The position numbers and the translations under genes were made by a program. DNA of 64,000 bases from Morella rubra. Lineage: Eukaryota > Streptophyta > Magnoliopsida > Fagales > Myricaceae. This document shows, piece by piece, positions 1 to 10,430 of this stretch (position 1 is its first letter; each line of letters starts with the position of its first letter). The notes under the pieces are model-generated. The model saw only the letters and a list, made by a program, of their open reading frames with translations. It was not told the origin of the DNA and did not search any database. The stretch is from assembly GCA_003952965.2 (NCBI GenBank), contig CM025850.1, positions 3,149,269-3,213,268 of the forward strand. The letters are read 5' to 3'.

Positions 1-1636
1 TCAATAGACCTCTACCATTACATACGACGTCGTGTAATGCTTGAATTAATGTTATTTCCTATGTAAATCTCATTCGAACATGAATTTACGGTTCGAACGT
101 GTTGCTTACGCATTGTCTAGCTTAATTAAATGTTCGTTCACACTTATAGGGTTCGTTTGAACCAATGTGTTACACACCGTTTAACTTAATTGCTTAAACG
201 CAATGTGTAACCTAATGTAATATCCAATCGAACGAGAATTTTTCGTTCGACCGAAATGTAACGCACTTAAATTTCTTAACTCACCGTTTAACTTAAGGGG
301 ATTTACGTTCAAACGAATAGTAAATGTAGTTCGAACAGAATTTCCGGGAAGACAAAAAAAATAGACTTGGTGTTGCGGGAATTCTAATTCACGCCTATCT
401 GTTCACCGGAGACGAAGAGAAAGATGCCATAGAAATAAGGAGGCAGAGCTCTACACTCCAGCTTGGCCATATTGTTCTCATTTTTCGTCCTCTGATTTGG
501 TTGTAGGAGCTTGGTAAGTTATTTCTAGCCATTCTCTTATTTTATTGTCTTCTCATTAATTTTAAAAATTCAAACTTTGCATATTGAATACCCATTTCGG
601 TGAGTAGTCATCGTGAAGCTTCTACTGCTTCCTGTGAGTCCGGGCGAACAAAAGGGAAAGAAGCTTCTTAGTAAATTTCTCCAGTTTTTGTTTCATTTTC
701 TTGTCTATTTGTTGATATCAGCGTTTTCCCTTCAATTTGTCTTAACCTTGCTTAATCTTCAAGAAACATGAATATTGACTTTTATTATTTTTGTCACGAT
801 TTGGCTCTTCAGAGGTGATCTGTTTAAGAGGTCCGGACTGAAATTCTAATTTCAAAGATCACAATTGATTGTATATACATTTTGTGCTATCCATTTGAAG
901 CAAACGATGTTAAGAGGTCCGGACCTTGCATTGCATGTTGTTGACCCTCCATTGCTATAAATTGACCTTCAAATGGATATAGGGACGTTTGATCATTGTA
1001 CTGTTACAATAAATATAGAGGAGCAGGATGAGTTGAAAACTGCTGCTCCTACATGCAGTTGCTCTCATTTTAAAAATAGACAAGACCGGTGGAATCCTCA
1101 ACTGGAGGAACAAAAGATATAACAGTAGAGGAAGGGGTTTTGGGTGGTTTTGTTTTTCAGCATATAAGATTTCAAGGTCAGTTCTTTGTTAGCCTCATCC
1201 ATATCTTTCAGCTTCTAGAGAGATCAAATTTAATCCACTAGGAGTATGTAAGGTGTTGGGAATGTAATTGAGCTTGAGTGGTATACATGCTCATACTTGA
1301 TAGGGATTTCCCAATTCCTTTATATGTTCAGTGTGAGCTTGTTATATATAGTTCAACCAAAAATTGGAATTGGTGCTACATTATCTATTTGACTAAAAGA
1401 TGAGATATTGTATTAATTTGAGTACATTAATTAGGCCAATTTGTATTAATTTGAGTACATGAATTTGAGATATTGTGTATTCTAAATATGTAATTAGTGT
1501 TTCTTGAATTATATGGAACAATTTGCATATCTTGAAGTATGGGATAGGGCCAACTACCTTTAAGCAAGTAGATGAAATTCATATTGCATGTCTTAGTAAG
1601 CTTTGTTGTTTGTTGTCTTTTTTAAGGGTGAGAAAG

Positions 1637-4600
1637 ATGGATAAGAGTTGGATGAATGAAAATAATTGATTCGGAAAGAGGTATTTAGAAGGGGTAAAAC
1701 AGTTCATGATTATGGCACGTGGATGTGTGGATGACAAGAATGAGATTAGGTGCCCTTGTCAGCGGTGTATGAATGTATACTTTCAGAAAGTGGGAAAAGT
1801 TGAGGATCATTTGATTGTGCATGGGATTGATAAAAGTTATACTAAATGGGTGTTGCACGGTGAACCATATGGTGAGTTTAGGCATGTTGATGCTACTGTA
1901 GATGATAGCAACGAGGATGAAGTGAATGATGCTGACGAACCGATCGAGAAAATAGATGAAATGTTGGAGGATATCGGTGTGGGGATGTTTACGGGTACAA
2001 CATCTGGAGATGGACATAATAATGATGAACCAACTAGAGGGGAATATGGAGCAAAGGATTTTGATCGCCTATTGGAAGATGCAAGACGTCCTCTTTATCC
2101 AGGTTGTGAGCGTTTTTCAAAGTTAGCATTCATGGTACGATTGATGCACATAAAGACCCTACACAATATGAGTATTGCAGCATTTAATATGGTGTTAGAT
2201 TTGATTAAAGAAGCTCTTCCAGAAGGAGAAACACTACCTAAATCATATAGGGAGGCAAGAACATTAAATCAGGGTCTAGGTCTTGATTATATACCCATAC
2301 ATGCATGCGTCAATGATTGTATTTTGTTTTGGAAGGAAACAGAGAAGTTAGAAGTGTGCCCGGTATGTGGTGAATCTAGATGGGTCAATAGTGCGACAAA
2401 ACGGAAGAAAGTTCCTAAGAAAGTTCTGCGTCATTTCCCATTAATACCAAGATTGCAGAAGTTGTTTATTTCAAAGAAGACGGCTGAGGACATGAGATGG
2501 CATAGAGAAAAACGGATCCTAGATGAAGATAACTTGAGGCATCCGGCAGACTCGTTGGCGTAGAAAGAGTTCGACAATGAACATGAATGGTTTGGACGGG
2601 AAGCTCGTAATGTTCGTCTTGGGTTAGCCGCCGATGGATTTAATCCATTTGGCAATATGAGTACAAGTTATAGCATGTGGCCAGTGGTGCTTATGCCATA
2701 CAATTTGCCACTTGGAAGTGCATGAAGGATCCATTCTTTATGATGACGTTACTTATTCCGGACCAAGATCTCCAGGAAACGATATTGATGTTTACTTACA
2801 ACCTTTGGTGGAAGAGTTGAAAATATTATGGGTCGAAGGTGTTCGTACATTTGATGCGTCAACATCTAGTTATTTTCAAATGCATGCAGCAGTGATGTGG
2901 ACTATCAATGATTTTCCGACATACGGTAATTTATCTGGGTGGAGTACGAAGGGAAAATTGGCATGTCCGCGTCCAATCTACTGCTTCTAAATATCTATCA
3001 CACAGTAGAAATATGTGCTACATGGGTCATCGTCGTTATTTACCAATGGATCACAGTTGGAGGAAGAATCGAACAATGTTTGATGGTGAAGAAGAGTATG
3101 GGCTACCACCAAGAGAATTGTCAGGTGAGGATATATTAATGCAGTTGACGAGTATAAGACCAGTACAGTTTAGTAAAGCTTTGAAGAAGAGAAAACGTAC
3201 AGAAGATGAGTTGAATTGGACAAAGAAGAGTATCTTTTTTGAGTTACCATACTGGTCAACTTTGAAAGTATGCCACAATTTGGATGTTATGCACATCGAG
3301 AAAAATATATGTGAGAATATTATGGGGACATTGTTGAATATCGAGGGTAAGACGAAAGATACAGTGAACTCTCAAAAAGATTTAGCTAAGATGAAGGTGA
3401 AGAGGGATTTACATCTACAACCTCGTGGTCAATCCTATGTTATGTCGCATGCATGTTATACCTTAACAAAGAAAGAGAGGGTTGAATTTTGTAATTGGGT
3501 GAGAAATGTAAAGTTTCCAGATGGGTATGCTTCTAATATCTCTCGTTGTGTAAAAGAGAAGGAAGGTAAAATCACCGGAATGAAAAGCCACGATTGTCAC
3601 GTATTTCTACAGCGTCTGCTTCCGGTTGCGATTAGTGGTTATTTGAGCAAAGATGTTCGAGTTGCAATAATGGAGCTGAGCCTATTTTTCAGGGATTTGT
3701 GTTCACGTACATTGAATATGGATGTCTTGAGGCGTTTGGACGAAGATATTGGCATGATCCTATGTAAGTTGGAGAGAATATTTCCACCTTCATTCTTTGA
3801 TGTAATGGTTCATTTGGCTATCCACCTTCCTCGTGAAGCTATCCTCACTGGCCAGTACAATGTCGGTGGATGTATCCGATGGAGCGGTTTTTGGGGAGAC
3901 TTAAACAGTTTGCACGCAATAAAGCACACGCAGAGGGGTCAATCGCTGAGGCATATGTGGATTACGAGTGTCTGACGTTCTGTTCTATGTATCTTGGTGG
4001 TGTTGAGACACGTTTTAACAGAGGGGACAGAAATATTGTTGGAGGAAATGAGCATCTGACACGTGATAAGTTCAGTATTTTTTCACAAGATGTCAGGCCA
4101 TTAGGAGCTGAAGCAGGGTATGATTGTTGGGAGCAGAGTTCAGAAAAGCTAGATGGTACGTGTTGAACAATTGCTTTGAGATTGATGCATACCTAAAGTA
4201 AGTTATGAATTATATTTCATATTGGTATTTATAATTTTCATTTTCTGGATGTTTACATTTTTATTGATTAATGGTATAACTATAGTGAGCATATTGACAT
4301 TCTAAAGAGACAAAGTTCAACCAATGTCGAGAGTCAGCATGAGGAAGAGTTTCCAGAGTGGTTCAAGAAACGTGTATGAATTCTTAACTAAGAATACATT
4401 TAGGCCGTTTATATTGATATTATTTCATAGGATTTGTTTGCCATGTACTTATGATAATGTTTTGTTTTCATGTTTATAGATTAACAACTTGCGTGATGAA
4501 AATCCCTCGAATGTGCATGATGATTTATATGCATTAGCATGTGGTCCTGATGAACGTGCTAAATGATACTCTGGATGTATCGTCGGAGGGGTTAGGTATC

Positions 4601-5108
4601 ACACTATTGACCGAGAACAATGTCGTAAAACTCAAAATAGTGGAGTGGTTGTTCCGGAGATCACGATGGGAAAGATATTGATTTTTATGGTGTGGTATTG
4701 GATATCTTTGCATTACGATATTTACGAGGGAATGTCGTGTACTTATTCAAGTGTGATTGGTGGGATGTGGAAAAACAGAATGTAGGTATACGCACAGATA
4801 AACATTTTACAAGTGTGAACACATCTCGCAAATGGTACCAAAATGATCCATTCATACTTTGTAGTCAAGCTAATCAAGTGTTTTATTTACCTGACACTGA
4901 CTCCGGTGGTCACTGGCGGGTGGTTCAAAAACTTGGTCATAGGAACATTTATGATATTCCTGAAGTGGTAGACAGTAGTGACAAGGAGATTGAAGAGGCA
5001 ATACCGAATGAAACATATCAAGAAACTGAGTCCTTTCAGCTCTTTGTAGATTTCGGGGATTATGATTTGATCCCATTGCATAGAAATGATGTTGAGCCGA
5101 AACTGTAG
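1637..5108 (+). pseudogene. TNP2-type CACTA transposase, broken
   Basis: Transposase of the plant En/Spm TNP2 type, which binds and cuts the element ends in the nucleus. Likely ATG at 1637 (MDKSWMNE), then an in-frame TGA at 1667. Domains in order: transposase-associated zinc-binding region (CPCQRC near 1760; CPVCGE near 2359), TNP2 catalytic region (about 2590-3500), DUF4218 (about 3500-4190), and DUF4216 (about 4480-5108). A TAG at 2561 falls where a tryptophan is usual, frameshifts lie near 2700, 2980 and 3880, and a stop lies at 4564. Two introns are visible: 4198-4285 (GTAAGT...ATAG) and 4374-4479 (GTATGA...ATAG). Domain order is the family's usual one. The reading is by pattern recognition, so domain edges are approximate. 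The gene cannot make a full-length protein. Confidence 0.85.
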
Positions 5109-5257
5109 ATGCTTCGAAGAAGGTGACTTTATAGATGATGAAAGTGAGGAGGAAGAAGTCACCACCGATGAAGAAGAAAGTTTGTCAATTTCTACTGATG
5201 ATGACACGTCCGTCGATGAAACGAATTGATTGTGCTTTAATTTGTCAGGTTAGCATC

Positions 5258-6658
5258 ATGGTGATAGGTGGAAAACGTCAGCGATCCGCTCTTACCGTTT
5301 CATCAAACCATGTGGAGACTTCCTAACCTATGTAGTCTACCCTAGGTACAGCACCGAGGGTGTCGGGTGAAATACCTTTAAGCAGTCCTCCTCTTGCACA
5401 GAGTAGCGTGGCCTGTAAGTTCTCTAAACTCTATACTACTTTTGGGTAGATTAATTTTGACTATGCATTCACGTAAGTTTTAATCTTCTAACTCACTTGT
5501 ATTATATTTGTAGCAACTACACCTGCCAAACGAGGGCGTGGGAAGTCGAGAGGAGTAACTTTTGCCAAAGTGCGGGCAAGCGGTAAGATGCCAGTCAGTA
5601 TCCCCGATGGGCACCGGGGCACAGATGGTGATGAATCTAGTCGTCTTGCGACATTGATTGGAACACTTGTTTGAATGCATGCTCCATTTGGTACGCCGAC
5701 CTGGGCAAAGGTTCCGAATTCTATAAAAGAATATATCAGGGAGCGTGTTTTGGTATGTATCTAATTGTTTAATTACATCGCCCTCATATATGTTACTAAT
5801 TTGTTTTTGTGTTCTTTTTACAGGATGACTTCGAGCTCAATTATGATCGATAGGAAGATAGAGAAACTGTGAATTCTATAATGAATGCGCTTTCAAAAAT
5901 CACAAGGCAAAACTACACAAACATTTTAAGAAGTTCGGGAGTAAGGATGAAGCATTGCAACATCGACCAGCAGATACGTCTGTAGAAAACTGGATTGCAT
6001 GCTGTGAACTATTCTCCCAACCTTCTTATCAGGTAATTGTTTCATGAAAAGCAACGACGTTTTTTTAATGATAAGCAGATTATGGATGTTATTGCATTTG
6101 TAGGAGCGTAGTCGAATTAACACCAATAATAGAGCGAAATTGAAGGTACACCACACTGGTGGTTCAAGACCATTTGTTTGGCATAGAAAGAAATTGTAAG
6201 TATATTACATAATTATTACCACATTTTAATTTCAAGAATTAGCTAAATTTTCTTTCTTTTGACCTATGAATTGTGCAGCAAGACCCCGAGGCTGGAACGC
6301 CAACAGCTGCAGATTTATATAGTAAGACGCATAATAAAAAAAATGGTGAAGGGTGGGTGTCTGATGTTGCTAGGGAAAATTATGTAAGTAAATTCTTTCA
6401 TATTATTTTGAAAGATTACTCTATTATGTTAATAGAATCCATAATTTAGTTTTATGATTGTAGGAGAAGATGGTGGAAATCCAATCCCAATCAACTACAG
6501 AGTCAGGAGCACCAAAAGACGTTGACATTTTTACTCAAGTCCTTGGGACTGTTAGAGGCAGCTAAAGCTACAATAGAAGAGCTGAAGGCGAGTCGCAGAG
6601 GCAAATTCAAGAGCAACTTCAACTACTTAAGACACAATTTGCGCAACGAGGTAGGTAG
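5258..6658 (+). pseudogene. CACTA second gene, Transposase_24 (Ptta/En/Spm) type, broken
   Basis: The second gene of plant CACTA elements, of the Transposase_24 family, thought to act like TNPA by binding the subterminal repeats. Recognisable blocks: TTPAKRGRGKSRGVTFAKVR (about 5515-5575), KMPVSIPDGHRG (from about 5586), ESSRLATLIGTLV (from about 5635), an APFGTPTWAKVPNSIKEYI block near 5692-5750, a DDFELNYDR block at 5824, RSRINTNNRAKLKVHHTGGS near 6110-6165, and WVSDVARENYEKMVEIQS near 6355-6487, ending at TAG 6656-6658. Small introns interrupt it (for example near 5753-5823 and 6384-6464). The 5' part has stops at about 5324 and 5672. A partial second copy of its 3' end lies at 6853-7060. 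The first exon assignment is uncertain. Confidence 0.75.
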
Positions 6659-7060
6659 GACTTCATTGGCAAATTATAGGGTTTTCATTGAGGGTTTTGA
6701 TATTATTGATAGTTTTTGGTATTGTTCATAATTTTGGATTAAGTTTTTGAATGTTGGAACCTTATGTGAACTAGATACACTTACTACTAACAGAAAAGCC
6801 CGAGCTTGTTAATAGAGGCAAAATGCAAGGCAAGTATGCCTAGAGAGCATGCAGAGGCATTCAAGAGCAACTTCAACTACTTAAGACACAATTTGAGCAA
6901 CGAGATTCGTAGGTAGGACTTCATTGGCAAATTACAAGGTTTTCATTAAAAGTTTTGATATTGTTAATAGTTTTTGGTATTGTTTATAGTTTTGGATTAA
7001 GTTTTTGAATGTTGGAACATTTTATTGGATTTGAACTTATGTGAACTAGATACACTTATT
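6597..7060 (+). repeat. Tandem duplication of the Transposase_24 3' end
   Basis: About 195 bases from 6597 (starting GCAGAGGCAAATTCAAGAGC) recur from 6855 (GCAGAGGCATTCAAGAGC) with small indels, including the stretch GTGAACTAGATACACTTA at the end of both copies. The offset is about 258 bases. Right after it, 7130-7225 holds a 35-36 base repeat (GTGTTGGTTGAGAGATT) in about 2.5 copies, and 7235-7285 a 22-base repeat in two copies. These are local expansions in the element's 3' untranslated part. Confidence 0.8.
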
Positions 7061-7317
7061 TTTGCAATATTATGACTTGTACAACTTTGGTATTTTTTTT
7101 TACTTCATCTTATATTTGTGTATTGAGATATTTGTGTTGGTTGAGAGATTTATGGAATATTTGAAGTTTGTGTTGGTTGAGAGATTATGGAATATTTGAA
7201 GTTTGTGTTGGTTGAAAGATTTATGGAATTGCAATTTTGGTATTTGTAATTTGAGAATATTTGGTATTTGTAATTTGAGAATATCAGGTTCAATTTGGAG
7301 ATTCTGCAAAAAGACAA

Positions 7318-7760
7318 CACGTTCGAACAACACATCGAAGGGGTACCTCGTTCGAACCAACTGTCCCTGTTCGAATAGAGATTACCTTTCGCGACGAAAT
7401 AATTTCGTTGCTAATTTAAAAAACGAACCAAACGGAATCACGTTCGAACAGTAAACCATGTTCAAACAGCATCCCCGTTTGAACAACACTCATTGTTCGA
7501 ACCAAAATAATTATTGGCTACGAAATTCTTTCGTTGGCGATATTGTCACTAGTTCTCGTTCGAACAACATTAATTGTTCGAACAAAGTATTTGTGACGAA
7601 TTAAAAGATCGTCGCTGAATATGTCAAAGGTATTTGCGACGAGATGTTTCGTCACAAAAACGTGAGTTCGAACGAAACATGTAGTTCGAACGATAATTAG
7701 CGATGACAAGATCGTCACTAAAAGTTCGAACGAAAATATCGCCCATTAGCGATGACATTT
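7318..7760. repeat. GTTCGAAC subterminal repeat array of the CACTA element
   Basis: About a dozen copies of GTTCGAAC or one-mismatch variants occur here, most of them in the 3' subterminal zone, with another set at about 60-340. The core word is its own reverse complement, so it can be bound in either orientation. In characterised CACTA elements such subterminal repeats are the binding sites of the TNPA-type protein; applying that role here is inference. Confidence 0.7.
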
Positions 7761-7941
7761 TTCGTCGCTGAAAGACACATTTTCAGTGACGAAAGTATTT
7801 TCGCCACTGAAGATTGCTTTTTTGCGTCGCCATTAAATTTCGTCGCTGGTGACTTTCAGCAACGAAAAATTTTCCTCGCTAATAACTTTCAGTGACGAAA
7901 ATGTTCGCCACTGAAGGTGAAAATAGTTGTAGTGTCTCTAC

Positions 7942-8290
7942 TAATATTTTTCCAAACAAGCATCTATCCGCTTTATCTTTTGAAAGAATGTGTTTTTTAT
8001 ATGCTTTTTTGGTTGGTTATCATATTGATCTTCCCTGTCACATTTGTGCACATATGGTTAAGATTTTTCATTCTAAATCTACTACAAATAGATTGTCATA
8101 TTCTTGTTTAATCATGAAGTTCCTTGTTGCAAACCAAATAACCATTCATCGAGAATAACCTAGAAGGAAACTGCCTAGTGGTTTTGATTCAGCTACAGTG
8201 ATCACTCAAAGTAAATCTCATAAAGGCAGTAAGAAAACCACTTCTTCCAATGGCGAAGTCTCTTGAACTCCCCATTAGAGCATAAATCAG
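7942..8290 (+). pseudogene. Fragment of putative plant transposon protein (Transposase_32-like)
   Basis: A short stretch immediately right of the CACTA end reads SFERMCFLYAFLVGYHIDLP followed by CHICAHMVKIF and LSYSCLIMKFLV. This resembles the C-terminal part of the repeated plant family named putative plant transposon protein, whose function is not known. It ends at TAA 8156-8158, after which the same frame continues with weaker similarity. The other half of a related gene is recognisable inside the second CACTA element (37503-38950). The fragment is probably the sequence into which the CACTA element jumped. Recognition is from motif spacing only. Confidence 0.45.
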
Positions 8291-8914
8291 AGATGGGACA
8301 ATGCTTGTGTCTAAATACAGTGAACCAAAATAACAAGTTCTAAACTAAGCATCCAATGATTCAAGTTTCTTCGTCTTCCTCACATCTTCCTCATCGTCTT
8401 CCTTGCCAATTCGCCTTCCTAGCGTGCACAGCAGGCAGCCGTCCACCTTTTCTTCCTCGTCGTCTTCTCTTTCTCTTCATTTTTGCATTGCTTACTAATA
8501 AATAGACTATCATCTTTAGTCAAACGAAAGTAGTTTTTCTACAAAGAAATTAAGCACCTGAATGAAACTGCAAAGCTTTGGTGAGAAAGACGACGAGGAA
8601 GACACGAGATCTAGTTCATAAAACAATTCGGTTGTTTGCAATGCGGGTCGGTTACTTAAATCCTGGTCGGTAACACATATTCGGGTCGGGCTTGGGTTAA
8701 AGTAATTTAATTGATGTGGCACGATCTCAGCCATTGGAGTTTGAACAGCAAATCTCAGCATGCTCAGCACATTAACGCAAAGCATAATAACCGAACTTTG
8801 GGTGATATCCAGTTCGGTATCTGAGACTCAGAGGCAGAGCAGACCAATATCCAAGAAATGACACGGAATGAATACACACTAAACCGAGAATAAACTGTCT
8901 CATGCATTAAGGAA
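8291..8914. other. No gene recognised
   Basis: This stretch holds no coding signal I trust. It contains a CTTCCTC-rich, serine-like stretch on the plus strand (8370-8480), and a minus-strand open frame at 8516-8785 without family features. Confidence 0.4.
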
Positions 8915-9266
8915 ATAATGGACCAAGAAAACTGGGAGGAAACTCCCTAGGAGCAGAAATATAGAGTGGCGTATCTAACAACTCCTGATCTCAACACTTG
9001 CTATTTCCACGTTGCCATGATTACGAGAAGAGACATAAAAATAACATTAAAGCGCTAAGGGAAGGGAATGGACTCTGGCTACAGGGAAGGGAGAATATGA
9101 AGGATATATATCTCACCCCTAGTGAAATGGAGAAACTAATCCAACCGATGATCACTCTTGAAGACCATGAGATTTTTATGCCGGTTAAAAGCATAAGAGG
9201 ACTCAAAGCCCCAAGAGCACCTGATGGCATATTGACAGGTGCATTTTTCCAACATTCTGGAGTATT
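8915..9266 (+). pseudogene. LINE reverse transcriptase fragment, left half
   Basis: Remnant of a non-LTR retrotransposon ORF2. It reads DLNTCYFHVAMITRRD (near 8990), then after a frameshift NNIKALREGNGLWLQGREN, and near 9190-9250 KSIRGLKAPRAPDGI followed by GAFFQH. This is the usual start of a plant LINE reverse transcriptase, with the motif K-A-P-G-P-D-G decayed to KAPRAPDGI. A one-base loss after FFQH shifts the frame. The chromovirus at 9272 interrupts it, and the sequence resumes at 16109. Confidence 0.75.
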
Positions 9267-9271
9267 GTAGC
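9267..9271. repeat. Target site duplication of chromovirus (GTAGC), left copy
   Basis: GTAGC lies directly before the 5' LTR and again at 16104-16108 directly after the 3' LTR. A 5-bp duplication is normal for Ty3/gypsy integrase. Removing the element and one copy joins the two LINE halves. Confidence 0.85.
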
Positions 9272-10402
9272 TATCAGCATGATGTGCGGCACAGTCGAGC
9301 AGTGGCATGGGTGGCGGCTAGCACCCATGCACACTTCCAAGCATCTTGACATGAGGGGCGGCATGTCAAGCTAGTTCGAGTGGGGGCACTTGAAAGGCCC
9401 AGCAAGATAGACTTGCCGGGCAAGGGCATGGCAGGATGGACCTACCAAGCAAGGCCATTCATCAGGCCTTGGTGCGCGCATGGGTTGCTGATGGGGCGTG
9501 CAGAGGGCATGGACCATATGACTCAAGCCTCGACCCATGCCACACGAGCTGCCTTGTCCAGAAGCGCGGTATGGCTAGGACAATCATGCTTTGCGACTGT
9601 GGAAGCTCTACGACACGTGGCTGGTCGGATCAGAATGTCAGAAGGGCACTGACAAGCTCTGGGGCGTGCAGGAGGCCCTAAAGGCATGCGGACTAGCGCC
9701 TGGGGGCGCGCTGACTGTGTCAGGAGGGCGCAGGACGCCTCATGATTGCGGCTCAGAGCTCATGATTGCTGTAGAAGGCTGTGCAGCCGGAAAATTTCAA
9801 TTTGGGCACTGCAAGGCAATTGTGTGCGTCAATGGCCTTGTCAAGCACAGGGCTAGCGCCCAAGGCTGTCTGCATGGGGCTGCCAGACCTACTGCATGGC
9901 TTGGCAGCAAGTAACTGCCAGGCAGACGCCCAGACAGTGCATGAGCAAGCCAGAAGCCCAGGCAGAGCTGCAGAGGCCTGGCACACCTGCTGTAGAGACT
10001 GGCAACAAGCAAGCAATTGGGATGGTTGCTGGTTGGCACGCCCAACACACTCTTGAAGGCTATAAAACGTGGCTTAGACCCTTGCTGAGAAAGGAGGGGA
10101 GAGCTGGAGAGTGTAGTATGCTTGTATTGAGAGCAGAGAGCTATTCTTGAATGTAAGCCTTGAGGGCCTTTCGGCTAGTGGTTCAGTTTGCTGTAAGAAC
10201 CCTAGTCTTTCCTTGTACAGCTTTGTTAATAGACAAGAGTGTAAAGGTTGGGAGTATTACTCCCGTAAATCTGGGCATTCATTGTGCTTGTCCCTCGTCC
10301 CTAACCTCTGGTGATTCTCGTTGGTTGCTGGCTGAGACTGGACTTGGTGTCTAGTGCCATCACGTGAAAAAAATTTCGATGCGAATTAACCTCCCCGTGA
10401 TA
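9272..10402 (+). repeat. Chromovirus 5' LTR
   Basis: Long terminal repeat of 1131 bases starting TATCAGCATGATG and ending CCGTGATA, immediately followed by GT and the PBS. It carries a TATA box at 10061-10067. It reads almost the same as 14972-16103. Several open frames inside it are chance frames in GC-rich DNA. Confidence 0.95.
10061..10067 (+). promoter_or_regulatory. LTR TATA box
   Basis: TATAAAA lies about 340 bases before the LTR end, a normal position for the retrotransposon promoter. The matching place in the 3' LTR (about 15761) reads TACAAAA, so the two LTRs differ in this motif. Confidence 0.6.
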
Positions 10403-10404
10403 GT

Positions 10405-10416
10405 TGGTATCAGAGC
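10405..10416 (+). other. Primer binding site (initiator Met tRNA)
   Basis: TGGTATCAGAGC, two bases after the LTR end, is the standard plant retrotransposon primer site complementary to the 3' end of initiator methionine tRNA. It fixes the element's orientation as plus. Confidence 0.95.
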
Positions 10417-10430
10417 TGCGTTGAAGGATC

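Larger units (their letters stand above)
1..7935 (+). mobile_element. CACTA (En/Spm) transposon, left end outside window
   Basis: This is a class II cut-and-paste DNA transposon. The right terminal inverted repeat reads TAGTTGTAGTG and ends at 7935, which is CACTACAACTA on the other strand, the hallmark of the superfamily. It is followed by TCT, a possible 3-bp target copy. Subterminal regions at about 60-340 and 7318-7760 are full of a GTTCGAAC-like palindrome, and 7560-7920 also carries repeated CGTCGCTGAAA/CAGTGACGAAA words. Two gene remnants lie between them: a TNP2-type transposase (1637-5108) and a Transposase_24-type gene (5258-6658). The stretch 345-1636 looks like leader and intron sequence; I see no protein there. 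Both genes carry stops and frameshifts, so the copy cannot be autonomous. The left terminus is not in the window, so full length is unknown. Confidence 0.88.

Noticed and set aside
7100..7360. Repeated minus-strand frames with KLQIPN and NLSTNTN repeats
   Set aside because: They are translations of short tandem repeats in the CACTA 3' region.
9380..10354. Several open frames in the chromovirus LTR (and the same at 15080-15788)
   Set aside because: They repeat in both LTRs, differ in length between copies and show no family features; they are chance frames in GC-rich repeat DNA.
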